NCBI RefSeq assembly: GCF_014651115.1
Contig: NZ_BMWG01000025.1
Span: forward strand, 1-64,000
Length of the DNA stretch: 64,000 nucleotides
Source: Streptomyces inusitatus
GTDB lineage: Bacteria; Actinomycetota; Actinomycetes; Streptomycetales; Streptomycetaceae
Direction of reading: 5' to 3'
A program made the translations under genes and the position numbers. Each line of letters begins with the position of its first letter. Position 1 is the stretch's first letter. Below, piece after piece: positions 51,209 to 61,911 of the stretch. The notes beneath the pieces were generated by a model. It was not told the origin of the DNA, ran no database searches, and saw nothing but the letters and a program-made list of their open reading frames with translations.

Positions 51209-51817
51209 CTATACCCAACCGCGTCGGCGCGCGAGACGGGCCGCCGTGTGACGGTTCTCCGCACCCAGCTTTGAAGCGGCCGAGGAGAGGTAGTTCCGTA
51301 CGGTCCCCTGCGACAGCGACGCCCGCTCCGCGATCTCCGCTATCGGCGCGCCGTCCGCCGCCAGGTCCAGCACCTCCGCCTCCCGGGCGGTCAGCGGGGA
51401 GTCCCCGGCGGAGATCGCGTCGGCCGCCAACTCGGGGTCCACATAGCGGTTTCCGGCATGGACGGCGCGGATGATCTCGGCGAGCCGCTGGGCGCTCAGA
51501 GTCTTGGGGACAAACCCCCGCACACCGGCTGTGAGTGCCCGCTTCAGATGCCCCGGCAGCCCATGACTGGTGACGATCATCGTCCGGCAGTCCGGGAGTT
51601 CGGCCCGGAGAGTTGTGGCGACTGTCACACCGTCCGCGCCCGGCATCTGGAGATCGAGCACCGCGACATCGGGCCGGTGGACCAGCGCCATCGCGATCGC
51701 CTCGGTCCCGGAAGCGGCCTCGGCGACCACCTCAAGATCGTCCTCCAGTGCGAGCAGCGCGGCCAGCGCGCCCCGGATGAGGTGCTCGTCGTCGGCGAGA
51801 AGCACACGGACGGTCAT
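51209..51817 (-). CDS. NarL/LuxR-family response regulator (DesR-like)
   Basis: A 202-residue two-component regulator. The receiver domain has the acidic pair in LLADDEH, phosphoacceptor Asp in DVAVLDLQMPG, and the switch Thr/Lys in VTSHG and VPKTL. The C-terminal LuxR helix-turn-helix is LTAREAEVLDLAADGAPIAE and SLSQGTVRNYLSSAASKL. The gene follows its sensor kinase by one base and is the last of an ABC-exporter/kinase/regulator operon. It probably activates its own operon, as in DesKR-type systems. Confidence 0.93.
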   Translation of the reverse strand: MTVRVLLADDEHLIRGALAALLALEDDLEVVAEAASGTEAIAMALVHRPDVAVLDLQMPGADGVTVATTLRAELPDCRTMIVTSHGLPGHLKRALTAGVRGFVPKTLSAQRLAEIIRAVHAGNRYVDPELAADAISAGDSPLTAREAEVLDLAADGAPIAEIAERASLSQGTVRNYLSSAASKLGAENRHTAARLARRRGWV

Positions 51818-51818
51818 C

Positions 51819-53198
51819 TCACGCCCCCTCTTCCGACAGCACCGACAGCACCGGCAGCACCGGCAGCACCGGCAGCGCCGACAGCGGCACCCGGGCCGTG
51901 AGCCGGAAGTGCCCGGGGCGGGCGTGGCCCGCCTCCAGTACGCCGCCCACGGCGGAGAGCCGCTCCCGCAGTCCGGCGAGACCCGACCCCGGCCTCCCGG
52001 CCGAGTCGAAGCCGGAGCCGGTGATGCCTGTGACGCCCGGGCCCGCGTCGGACGAGCCCGCGACGCCGGAGCCGGTGCCGGACGAGCCCGCGACGCCCGA
52101 ACCGGTACCGGCCCCGGCGGCCCCCGGCGGATTCTGGGCAGCTCCGTCGTTCTCCACGATCAGCAGCGCCGCGCCGTCCACGGCCCCCAGCGAGATGGTG
52201 CAGCGCCGGGTGTCCCCGTGTCGCAGCACATTGGTGGTGGCCTCCCGAACCACCCACCCCAGCGCGGAGCGGACCTCGTCCCGCAGCTCCAGCTCGCCCA
52301 CCACCACCGTGCAGGCGATCCCGGCCGCGTCCAGCACCCCCCGCGCCCCCTCCAGCTCCACCTTCAGATCCGCCTCGCGGTAGCCGCGTACGACCTCGCG
52401 CACCTCGCGCTGGGTCTCCCGGGCGATGCGCTGGACCTCCAGCATCTGGTCCACGGCCTCCGGCCGCCCGCGCCGGGACAGCTGGACGGCCAGTTCGCTC
52501 TTGAGCGCGACCACGGCCAGATTCCGGCCCATGACATCGTGCAGATCGCGCCCGAAGCGCAGCCGCTCCTCCGCGACCGCGAGCCGTGCCTGCACATCGC
52601 GGGCCTCCCGCAGCTCCCACATCACCGAGAGAATCCACATCGACGCCCGGGTGCCGAACGCCATCCAGGCCGCCATGAACCCGATGAACAGGGTGCTGAA
52701 CAGGCTCTGCCACGCCGTCATCCCGGCCGCCATGAACAGGGCGAACAGCAGCGCGGCACCGATCGACTGGATCAGCGCGGTGACCTTGACCGGCACCAGC
52801 AGGGCGTGCACGGCGGCCGGGGCGATCAGTCCCATGGCCAGCGCCGTCGCCAGCAGATCGGGGCCCGCCATGCTCGCCAGCACTCCCGCGAGGGTGAGAG
52901 CGGCGGCGGTCATCGCCAGGGACCAGCAGAGCAGCTTCCGGGACACCCGGCCCTGCCCCAGATAGGCGTCCATCGCGTGCCGGGCGAGCCGGGCGCAGAC
53001 CACGCCTTCCGCGAGCGCCAGCACCGGCCCGGCCGCCACGAGCGGCACGGGCGCGTTCCGGCGCACCGGGTCCGACAGCAGCAGCGCCACCAGCATCAGC
53101 ACGCCCGTCCACAGGATCAGATAGACGGTGCCCCGGCTGTACAGATCCACCTTGGCCAGCCGGCTGCGCCCGCTCCAGCCCTTCACCCTCACCCGCAC
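51819..53198 (-). CDS. Sensor histidine kinase, DesK-like
   Basis: A 459-residue membrane kinase with about six membrane segments before the HisKA_3 domain. The phosphoacceptor is in RFGRDLHDVMGRNL; the N-box is LGWVVREATTNVLRHG; the G-box is GSGLAGLRERL. Between N- and G-boxes lies a low-complexity insert of GSGVAGSS-type repeats (about 52010-52130). The C-terminus ends in an LPVL repeat from a 9-bp DNA repeat. It probably senses membrane state or an antimicrobial peptide and signals to the adjacent regulator. The start is uncertain among several GTG codons (53198, 53192, 53186). Confidence 0.88.
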   Translation of the reverse strand: MRVRVKGWSGRSRLAKVDLYSRGTVYLILWTGVLMLVALLLSDPVRRNAPVPLVAAGPVLALAEGVVCARLARHAMDAYLGQGRVSRKLLCWSLAMTAAALTLAGVLASMAGPDLLATALAMGLIAPAAVHALLVPVKVTALIQSIGAALLFALFMAAGMTAWQSLFSTLFIGFMAAWMAFGTRASMWILSVMWELREARDVQARLAVAEERLRFGRDLHDVMGRNLAVVALKSELAVQLSRRGRPEAVDQMLEVQRIARETQREVREVVRGYREADLKVELEGARGVLDAAGIACTVVVGELELRDEVRSALGWVVREATTNVLRHGDTRRCTISLGAVDGAALLIVENDGAAQNPPGAAGAGTGSGVAGSSGTGSGVAGSSDAGPGVTGITGSGFDSAGRPGSGLAGLRERLSAVGGVLEAGHARPGHFRLTARVPLSALPVLPVLPVLSVLSEEGA

Positions 53199-53232
53199 GG
53201 CAAACCCCAGCACTCCACCCGGTCGGACGCGA

Positions 53233-54105
53233 TCAGCGTCGCGGTTCCCAGCGGAACCACCGTCGAACAGCAAACACCGAGAGCGGGACCCACACCAGCG
53301 CTGTGAGCGCGGCGGTCGTCGCCTCCCCGCGTTCTACGCCGCCCAGCCAGCCGGCCCGTACCAGGGTCATCACCCCGGTCAGCGGGAGCAGCTCGCAGAA
53401 CGACGCGATCTTCTCGGGCATCAGCTCCAGCGGTACGAAGAGCCCCGAGCCGCCGAGCGAGATCATGAACAGCGGCATCGTGGTGATCTGCGCGCTCTCC
53501 ACGGTCCGGGTCACCGCCGCCGTGACCGCCGACAGGGCGGCCATCAGCACCATGCCGAGTGCGATGCCCACGACCAGCAGATCCAGGCTCTTCGGGGCGG
53601 TCAGATCGAGAAAGGCGATGCCGCCGGCCACCAGCAGCGCGCACTGGGCGACCGCCAGTCCGAAGGCGGGCAGCGCGGTCCCGACGAGGATCTCGTGGTC
53701 CGCGACCTCGCCGGTGCGCAGCCGCTTGAGCACCAGCTCCTCGCGCCTGGCCACATAGGCGGAGACGAGGTTGAGATGGACGACCAGGATCAGCACCATG
53801 CCGATCCCGCCGGTCATCGCGGCCTCGCCGACGCTCATCCCGGCCTCGCCGAGGTCGGCCCGGTCGAGCGAGGCCTTCATGGCCGCCACCATCAGCGCGG
53901 GCATCAGCAGCGCCACGAAGAGGGCGGTCCGATTCCGCAGGAGCAGGGTCAGCTCGGCCCGTCCGAGACCGGCCATCCTGCCCGCCGCCGTGGTCCTCGC
54001 CCCGTCGGCCCGGCCGCGCGCCCGGCGCGCTCCGCCCGGCCCGCCCGTGTTCGTGCCCGTCCCGCTCGTCCCGCCCGTGTTCGTCCCGCTCGCTGTCGTC
54101 GTCAT
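53233..54105 (-). CDS. ABC-2 type exporter permease
   Basis: A 290-residue permease with about six membrane helices. It begins with a Gly/Thr repeat region (TNTGGTSGTGTNTGG). The ABC-2 hallmarks are LTLLLRNRTALFVALLMPAL and VSAYVARREELVLKRLRTGE; the later ITTMPLFMISLGGSGLFVPL is the conserved external-loop region. It pairs with the ATPase gene just upstream, whose stop overlaps this start region. The ATG at 54105 is preferred over an overlapping GTG at 54114. It probably exports a lipid, drug or peptide. Confidence 0.92.
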   Translation of the reverse strand: MTTTASGTNTGGTSGTGTNTGGPGGARRARGRADGARTTAAGRMAGLGRAELTLLLRNRTALFVALLMPALMVAAMKASLDRADLGEAGMSVGEAAMTGGIGMVLILVVHLNLVSAYVARREELVLKRLRTGEVADHEILVGTALPAFGLAVAQCALLVAGGIAFLDLTAPKSLDLLVVGIALGMVLMAALSAVTAAVTRTVESAQITTMPLFMISLGGSGLFVPLELMPEKIASFCELLPLTGVMTLVRAGWLGGVERGEATTAALTALVWVPLSVFAVRRWFRWEPRR

Positions 54106-54106
54106 G

Positions 54107-55024
54107 TCACACACCCGCCATGTCGTTCCGCGCGATCTCCAGAAAGGCTTCTTCGAGGGAGGCCGACCGCGCGTCGAGCCCCTCCAGCCTGATGCCGGAC
54201 TCCTCGGCCCACCGGAGCAGTTCGCCCAGTGACTCCTGGAGGTGCTGGGTGCGGATCGAGACCCGGGGTCCCTCGGCGGCGGCGTGCAGCGAGAGCGGCA
54301 GCCGGCCCGCCGGCACTCCGTCGGGGAGGGTGAAGCGGATCCGGGCCGGCCGGGAGCCGGTCACCTCGGCGGGGGTGCCGGTGGCCACGATCCGGCCCTT
54401 GTTCATGATCGCCAGCCGGTCGGCGAGCGATTCGGCCTCTTCCAGATAGTGAGTGGTCAGCAGCACGGTGGTGCCGGTGTCGCGCAGTGCCCGCACCAAG
54501 TCCCAGGTGTCGCGGCGGCCTTCCGCGTCCAGTCCGGTGGTCGGCTCGTCGAGGAAGAGCACCTCGGGTCGGCCCAGCAGCGCCAGGGCGAAGTCCAGCC
54601 GCCGCCGTTCGCCGCCGGAGAGCTGTTTGACGCGTACACCGGCCCGGTCGGTGAGCCCGACCAGCCCCAGCGCCTCGGCGGGCGGGCGCGCGCCGCTGGT
54701 GCAGCGGGCCCACATCGCGGCGGTCTCGGTCACGGTCAGATCGGAGGGGAAGCCGCCCTCCTGGAGCATCACGCCGATCCGGGGGCGCACGGCGGCGCGC
54801 TCGCGGTACGGGTCGTGGCCGAGGACGCGTACGGTTCCGGCGTCGGGGGCGGCGAGGCCCTCCAGCAGCTCGACGGTGGAGGTCTTGCCCGCGCCGTTCG
54901 TTCCGAGCAGGGCGAAGATCTCGCCGCGTGCCACTGAGAGGGAGATCCCGCTCACGGCTTCAAAGCCCCCCGCGTAGCTTCGCCGCAGGCCGTCCACCGT
55001 GATCACATGCTGGTCCGTGGTCAT
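54107..55024 (-). CDS. ABC exporter ATPase (DrrA/CcmA-like)
   Basis: A 305-residue ATPase. Walker A GTNGAGKTST, Q-loop MLQEGG, signature LSGGERRR, Walker B VLFLDEPTTGLD and switch His in LLTTHYLEE are all intact. The C-terminal ~80 residues form the extra domain of DrrA-type exporters. It begins the operon ATPase-permease-kinase-regulator, the common Gram-positive layout of self-monitoring transporter systems. ATG 55024. Confidence 0.94.
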   Translation of the reverse strand: MTTDQHVITVDGLRRSYAGGFEAVSGISLSVARGEIFALLGTNGAGKTSTVELLEGLAAPDAGTVRVLGHDPYRERAAVRPRIGVMLQEGGFPSDLTVTETAAMWARCTSGARPPAEALGLVGLTDRAGVRVKQLSGGERRRLDFALALLGRPEVLFLDEPTTGLDAEGRRDTWDLVRALRDTGTTVLLTTHYLEEAESLADRLAIMNKGRIVATGTPAEVTGSRPARIRFTLPDGVPAGRLPLSLHAAAEGPRVSIRTQHLQESLGELLRWAEESGIRLEGLDARSASLEEAFLEIARNDMAGV

Positions 55025-55191
55025 GACTGAAGGATTCCGCCGCCGGGCGGGCGGGGGCAGTGCGGGCTGTCACCGGTCGGGCTGACAAATGTCATACACG
55101 GATGACAGGCCCCTGACAACAGAACACCCACCGGCCCACCGCACGCCCACCGAGCCGGTGAACCCTGCCCGCACACGAACGCACACGAAGA

Positions 55192-55222
55192 AGACCCCGA
55201 TTCTGATTCAGAATCGGGGTCT
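55192..55222. terminator. Perfect hairpin terminator near tRNA-Gly
   Basis: A 15-bp perfect stem (AGACCCCGATTCTGA with its complement) and a single-base apex, directly downstream of the minus-strand tRNA-Gly at 55232. Confidence 0.85.
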
Positions 55223-55231
55223 CATACTCTG

Positions 55232-55304
55232 AGCGGACGACCAGGTTCGAACTGGCGACCTCAACCTTGGCAAGGTTGCGCTCTACCAACTGAGCTACGT
55301 CCGC
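55232..55304 (-). tRNA. tRNA-Gly (GCC anticodon), copy 2
   Basis: Identical to 51114-51186, with canonical D- and T-arms and anticodon GCC. It lies about 80 bases from an unusual tRNA-Gly(UCC) on the same strand; the two may share a transcript. Confidence 0.96.
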
Positions 55305-55382
55305 ATGCCGCCACTCGGCTTTCACCGGGTGGTGCGACCATCACTCTACCTGATCCACCGGAGTGGTCGGTAAGGCGATGAG

Positions 55383-55454
55383 AGCGGGTGACAGGAATTG
55401 CACACTGCGCCTTCCCCCTGGAAGGGGGATGTTCTGCTACTGAACTACACCCGC
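55383..55454 (-). tRNA. Atypical tRNA-Gly (UCC anticodon)
   Basis: A 72-base tRNA-like gene. Acceptor (GCGGGTG / CACCCGC), D-stem (GTTC / GAAC) and anticodon stem (TCCCC / GGGGA) are perfect, and loop CTTCCAG gives UCC. The D-loop is AGTAGCA and lacks the G18-G19 pair. The T-arm reads CAGTG-TGCAATT-CCTGT: the universal GTTC is replaced by GTGC and the stem pairs poorly. Staphylococcal tRNA-Gly species used for peptidoglycan bridges show the same GTGC change and loss of GG. Streptomyces wall has a glycine bridge, so a dedicated tRNA is possible; a decayed gene is the alternative. CCA is not encoded. Confidence 0.75.
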
Positions 55455-55575
55455 ACGCTGCTGAGGTGGGGCCTTCTCGGCCTTGCCCCTCGGCGTGATC
55501 CAAACTCTAGCGGACGGTGGGGGGTGCTGCGCAACTTGAGATCCACTTCGATGTCGCGCGCGCCGTCCGCCTCGC

Positions 55576-55917
55576 TCAACTCGCTTCGCGGAATGCCTCG
55601 TAGACCGCCTTGGGGATGCGTCCCCGGGCCGGCACGTCCATCTTGTTGGACTGCGCCCAGGCCCGTACGGCGGCGGGCGCGGGCTCCAGCGCGGTGTGCG
55701 TGTAGGTGAGCGGCCGCCCGGGCCGGCCGCGCTTCGCGCCGCCCACCTGCTTCCTGGCGGCGGTCAGGTAGGGGGCCAGGGCCTTGCGCAGTTTCTTTGC
55801 ATTGGCGGGATTGAGGTCGATCTCGTACGACTTCCCGTCCAGGCCGAACCTGACCGTTTCCGCCGCTTCTCCGCCGTCGATGTCGTCGAAGAGCGTGACC
55901 ACTACTCGTTGAGCCAC
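55576..55917 (-). CDS. lsr2: Lsr2-family nucleoid-associated protein (LsrL-type paralogue)
   Basis: A 113-residue H-NS-like silencer. The N-terminal dimerisation domain is VAQRVVVTLFDDIDGGEAAE and VRFGLDGKSYEIDLN; the C-terminal DNA-binding domain has the AT-hook-like RGRIPKAVYEAF. Lsr2 binds AT-rich, often foreign, DNA in the minor groove. From memory, Streptomyces have two copies, and the one beside purSQL is LsrL. GTG 55917 follows AAAGGA. The AT-richer island at 40.3-41.7 kb in this window is the sort of DNA such a protein would silence. Confidence 0.93.
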   Translation of the reverse strand: MAQRVVVTLFDDIDGGEAAETVRFGLDGKSYEIDLNPANAKKLRKALAPYLTAARKQVGGAKRGRPGRPLTYTHTALEPAPAAVRAWAQSNKMDVPARGRIPKAVYEAFREAS

Positions 55918-56251
55918 GGATATCGGTCCTTTCCCGAGGCATCCCGCATCGTCACTGGCTCTGACATGCGGCGATACCAGCATTCCGGCTGTCGAGAGGG
56001 TAAAACCTCCGCCCTCTGCATTCCTTTGTACAGCGATCGGTGGTGCATTGTGAAGCCCACCCAATTATGTGCGCGTGTCCGATCAATGACGAGCGGGTTA
56101 TTTTCCGGGATTTTCGCCGGTGGTTACCTCGTCCGGCGGTGGCTTCGGAGCCTTGGGGAAGCATCGGAAATCCGCCCATATCTACGCGAGTAGATTTCTT
56201 GGCCGGGTACGCTGGGCGGACCGCCTTCGCACCACATCACCGGGAGTGCCC
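55918..56251. promoter_or_regulatory. Divergent intergenic region, lsr2 paralogue / purSQL
   Basis: About 330 bp with several AT-rich patches, for example GGGTTATTTTCCGGGATTTT near 56094-56114, unusual for this genome. It should hold promoters for the lsr2 paralogue and purSQL. AT-rich stretches could be self-binding sites for the Lsr2-type protein; no purine riboswitch fold was recognised. Confidence 0.5.
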
Positions 56252-56497
56252 GTGGCACGCGTCGTAGTCGACGTCATGCTCAAGCCCGAGATCCTCGACC
56301 CGCAGGGACAGGCGGTGCAGCGTGCGCTGCCCCGCCTCGGTTTCGACGGCATCGCGGACGTTCGTCAGGGCAAGCGTTTTGAACTGGAGGTGGAGGGGCC
56401 GGTCGACGAAGACGCCCTCGCCCGCATCCACAAGATGGCTGAAACGTTCCTCGCCAACACCGTCATCGAGGACTTCGTCGTGAGGGTGGAGTCGTGA
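56252..56497 (+). CDS. purS: Phosphoribosylformylglycinamidine synthase, PurS subunit
   Basis: An 81-residue small subunit of the three-part FGAM synthase. It reads ARVVVDVMLKPEILDPQGQA, FDGIADVRQGKRFELEV and MAETFLANTVIEDFVV, all typical of PurS. It links PurQ and PurL for ammonia transfer. GTG 56252 follows GGGAG. Its stop overlaps purQ by four bases (GTGA). Confidence 0.96.
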   Translation: MARVVVDVMLKPEILDPQGQAVQRALPRLGFDGIADVRQGKRFELEVEGPVDEDALARIHKMAETFLANTVIEDFVVRVES

Positions 56498-57170
56498 CCA
56501 CTCGTGTCGGAGTCGTCACTTTCCCCGGCACGCTGGACGACCGGGACAGTCTGCGGGCCGTACGGCTCGCGGGCGCCGAGCCCGTCTCGCTCTGGCACCG
56601 CGACAAGGATCTGAAGCAGGTCGACGCCGTCGTCCTCGCCGGAGGCTTCTCCTACGGCGACTATCTGCGGGCCGGAGCCATTTCCCGGTTCTCGCCGGTG
56701 ATGGAGACCGTCATCGAGCAGGCCAGGGCCGGTATGCCGGTGCTCGGCATCTGCAATGGCTTCCAGATCCTCACCGAGTCGCATCTGCTGCCGGGCGCCA
56801 TGCTCCGCAACAACCACCTCCACTTCATCTGCCGCGACCAGAAGCTGCGGGTGGAGAACGCGGAGACCGCCTGGACCGCCGATTACGAAGCGGGCCAGGA
56901 GATCTCCGTACCGCTGAAGAACATCGACGGCCGTTACGTCGCCGACGAGCGGGTGCTGGACGAGCTGGAGGCCGAGGGCAGAGTCGCCTTCCGCTATCTC
57001 GACGGCAACCCCAACGGCTCGCTGCGCGACATCGCGGGCATCACCAACGCCGAGGGCAATGTCGTCGGTCTGATGCCCCACCCCGAGCACGCGGTGGAGC
57101 CGCTCATCGGCACCGGCCGCACCGACGGTCTCGCCTTCTTCACCTCCGTCATCAAGAAGCTGGTCACGGC

Positions 57171-57174
<4 letters not shown>
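56494..57174 (+). CDS. purQ: FGAM synthase, glutaminase subunit PurQ
   Basis: A 226-residue class I glutamine amidotransferase. The nucleophilic Cys is in VLGICNGFQIL; the catalytic His/Glu pair is in MPHPEHAVEP; AGGFSYGDYLRAGAI is the PurQ signature. It releases ammonia from glutamine for PurL. Overlaps both neighbours by four bases, so subunit amounts are coupled. Confidence 0.97.
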
Positions 57175-59420
<2,246 letters not shown>

Positions 59421-59452
59421 TCCACCCGGGCTGTACGGCCCGACCGCCTGTG

Positions 59453-59500
59453 CGGCGGAGCCCCCGCTTCCTCTCCGGAGCGGGGGCTCCGCCGTTTTTT
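59453..59500 (+). terminator. Rho-independent terminator of purSQL
   Basis: A 16-bp perfect stem (CGGCGGAGCCCCCGCT / AGCGGGGGCTCCGCCG) with a 10-nt loop, followed directly by TTTTTT at 59495-59500. This is a textbook terminator, rare in this genome. Confidence 0.92.
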
Positions 59501-59512
59501 GTTGCACGTGAT

Positions 59513-59526
59513 TACGTACTTACGTA
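59513..59526. promoter_or_regulatory. Putative operator of ArsR-like regulator
   Basis: TACGTA-CT-TACGTA: two copies of a self-complementary hexamer forming a dyad, 10 bp before the regulator's start. This suits autorepression by a dimeric helix-turn-helix protein. Confidence 0.55.
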
Positions 59527-59536
59527 TATTTCAGGT

Positions 59537-60055
59537 ATGGAACTTGAGGAGCGCGTCGCCGAGCTGGAGCGCAGGCTCGCCGCGCTGGAAGAGAGCCGCG
59601 AGGCGGCCCCGCCGCCCCCCACCACAGGGGGCGATCTCTGGGCGCTGAACGGCTTCAAGGAACAGCTCGCCGGGATCGGCGCCGACACCGGCGGGGTGCT
59701 CTTCACCGGCTCCGTACGGCTGCCGACCCAGGAGCGGTACGAATGGCAGTACGGCGCGCTCACCGACGGCCTCCTCGACGACGGGGGCGACTGGGCCGCT
59801 GTGGCCGACTCCCTCGCCGCGCTGGGCCACGCCGTACGGCTGCGGCTGCTCCGCGAGATCCTCGGCGGCCGGCGCACCGCCGCCGAACTGGCCGAACTGG
59901 AGGGCCTCGGCACCACCGGCCAGATCTACCACCATCTGCGCCAGCTCACCGCCGCCGGCTGGCTGCGCACCGCCGCCCGGGGCCGCTACGAGGTGCCCGC
60001 GACACGCGTGGTGCCCCTGCTGGTCGCCCTGACGGCGGCCCGCCCACAGGCGTGA
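59537..60055 (+). CDS. ArsR-like winged-helix regulator with coiled-coil N-terminus
   Basis: A 172-residue regulator. The first ~25 residues are a coiled coil (MELEERVAELERRLAALEES). After a Pro linker, the C-terminal half is a winged helix: LAALGHAVRLRLLREILGGR, then TAAELAELEGLGTTGQIYHH and LRQLTAAGWLRTAARGRYEV. No metal-binding Cys is seen, so it is not a metal sensor. It directly precedes the M23 peptidase gene (57 bp gap) and probably controls it and itself through the dyad upstream. Confidence 0.85.
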   Translation: MELEERVAELERRLAALEESREAAPPPPTTGGDLWALNGFKEQLAGIGADTGGVLFTGSVRLPTQERYEWQYGALTDGLLDDGGDWAAVADSLAALGHAVRLRLLREILGGRRTAAELAELEGLGTTGQIYHHLRQLTAAGWLRTAARGRYEVPATRVVPLLVALTAARPQA

Positions 60056-60111
60056 CGATCCGCCGTACCGACCGCCGTACCGATTCAGACAACCGCACCC
60101 GGGGGACACAC

Positions 60112-61050
60112 ATGACCGCACGGAACCGAAAATCGCTGATGATCGCGATCCGGACGCTCTGGATCGCCGCGCTGACCCTGATCGCCGTCGATCTCTCGCT
60201 CGACCTCTCCTTCAGCATCCTGTGGATCCTCGTGCCGGGCTTCACGGCGATGGGTCTCACCGTCCTGCTGAACCAGCTCGCCGGCAAGGACCACACCCCG
60301 CGGAAGCGGCCGTTCGCCGTCGAGATCGAACCCCCGGTCGCCGGCCGCTGGACCGCGCTCAACAGCCCCGCCGACAAGACCCCCAGCCATGGGACGCACG
60401 GGTACGGTCAGACGTACGCCATCGACATCGTCGCCGAACCCGAGGGCCCCGACGCCCCGGTCCGCCCCGGTTTCGCCTGGCTCTGGCCCCTGGTCCGGCG
60501 CAACAGCGCCTTCCCCGCCTTCGGGGCCCCGCTGCTCGCCGTCGCGGACGCCACCGTCGTCCACGCCTCCGACGGCCAGCGCGACCATCTCAGCCGCAAC
60601 TCCCTGCCGATGCTCGCCTATCTGCTCATCCTGGAGGGCTCGCTGCGGGACCTCGTGGGCTCGTCCACCGTCTTCGGCAACCGGATCGTGCTCGACCTCG
60701 GCGACGGCGTCCACGCGGCCTACGCACATGTCCAGCGCGGTTCGCTCACCGTCCGCGCGGGCGACCGGGTGCGGGCGGGCCAGCCCATCGCCCGCGTCGG
60801 CAACTCGGGCAACTCCACCGAGCCCCATCTGCACTTCCAGCTGATGGACGGCGCCGACCTGGACAGCGCCAAGGGCATCCCCTTCCGCTGGCGCGGCGTC
60901 GGGGTCCCCGCCAACGGCGAGACGTTCACCGCCGACGCACCCGGAGCCGCCGACGCACCCGGAGCCGGACCCGCACCCGGAGCCGGACCCGCACTCGGAG
61001 CCGGAGCCGCACCCGCGGCCGACCCGGCGCCCCTCGCCGACACGATCTAG
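60112..61050 (+). CDS. Membrane-anchored M23 family peptidase
   Basis: A 312-residue protein. Two N-terminal membrane segments (LWIAALTLIAVDLSLDLSFS; LWILVPGFTAMGLTVLLNQL) anchor a LytM-type M23 domain. Zinc-ligand candidates are His in HGTHGYGQTYAIDI with its Asp, and HLH in NSTEPHLHFQL; AYAHVQRGSLTVRAGD is typical of the fold. It probably cuts peptidoglycan cross-links. The tail consists of five-to-six-residue APGAG-type repeats (about 60940-61030). It lies downstream of an ArsR-like regulator. Confidence 0.85.
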   Translation: MTARNRKSLMIAIRTLWIAALTLIAVDLSLDLSFSILWILVPGFTAMGLTVLLNQLAGKDHTPRKRPFAVEIEPPVAGRWTALNSPADKTPSHGTHGYGQTYAIDIVAEPEGPDAPVRPGFAWLWPLVRRNSAFPAFGAPLLAVADATVVHASDGQRDHLSRNSLPMLAYLLILEGSLRDLVGSSTVFGNRIVLDLGDGVHAAYAHVQRGSLTVRAGDRVRAGQPIARVGNSGNSTEPHLHFQLMDGADLDSAKGIPFRWRGVGVPANGETFTADAPGAADAPGAGPAPGAGPALGAGAAPAADPAPLADTI

Positions 61051-61060
61051 GGTCAATGCC

Positions 61061-61852
61061 ATGCCACCGGCCCGCAAACGCCTCCGCGCCTACGACCCCG
61101 TGAAGACCAGAACCGCCGTCCTCGCCCAGTTCGAGCAGGTCGCGGCGGCGGTCGCCACCCTCACCCCCGAGCAGCTCGCCCTGCCCACCCGGCTCGGCGA
61201 CTGGACCGTGCGCGAACTCTCCGCCCATCTCTCGACGGTGCTCGGCCCGCTGCTCGAAAGCCTCGCCCTGCCCGAGCCGCCCAAGGCCGAAGTCACGCTG
61301 ATGGAATGGCCCTTCCGCACGGCGGGCGCGGCGGCCGGCGTCGACGAGGTCGCCGTCGAGCTTGCCGCCGGGGCGGCCCCCGCCGAGCTGATCGCCGATG
61401 TCGCCGCCCGGATCGGGGACGCGCTCGGCCGGGCCCCCGACGACCGGACGGTGCCCACCCGCTTCGGCCCCATGCGGCTCGCGGACCACCTGGTCACCCG
61501 TACCGTCGAACTGGTCGTCCACACCGACGACCTCAACGACGCGACCGGGCTGGACATCCCCTTCGACCGGCACGCGCTCGCCACCGCCGTCCGGCTGCTC
61601 GCCGACGCCCTCGCGCTCAAGGCCCCGGGCGGCTCCGTGGAGGTGCGGATCCCGCCGTACGCCGTGGTGCAGTGCGTCGAGGGCCCCCGGCACACCCGGG
61701 GCACCCCGCCCAATGTGGTCGAGACCGACCCGCTGACCTGGGTACGGCTCGCCACCGGGCGTACGGGATGGGCGAAGGCCCTGGAGGCGGCGAAGGTCAG
61801 CGCGAGCGGCGAACGGGCCGATCTGGCCGCGCTGCTGCCGGTGCTGAGCTGA
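61061..61852 (+). CDS. Maleylpyruvate isomerase-type mycothiol-dependent protein
   Basis: A 263-residue protein with an N-terminal DinB/MDMPI-like four-helix domain (LPTRLGDWTVRELSAHLSTV supplies metal-binding His; ADHLVTRTVELVVHTDDLND supplies His and Asp) and a C-terminal SCP2-like domain (GGSVEVRIPPYAVVQCVEG). The family uses mycothiol, the actinobacterial thiol, in isomerase or transferase reactions; the substrate is unknown. It starts 10 bases after the M23 gene, so co-transcription is likely. Confidence 0.88.
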   Translation: MPPARKRLRAYDPVKTRTAVLAQFEQVAAAVATLTPEQLALPTRLGDWTVRELSAHLSTVLGPLLESLALPEPPKAEVTLMEWPFRTAGAAAGVDEVAVELAAGAAPAELIADVAARIGDALGRAPDDRTVPTRFGPMRLADHLVTRTVELVVHTDDLNDATGLDIPFDRHALATAVRLLADALALKAPGGSVEVRIPPYAVVQCVEGPRHTRGTPPNVVETDPLTWVRLATGRTGWAKALEAAKVSASGERADLAALLPVLS

Positions 61853-61911
61853 GCGAGAGACGGGCAGGGGGGCGGGGGGAACCGGACTCGGCCCCCGCCC
61901 GTCCCAGGGGC

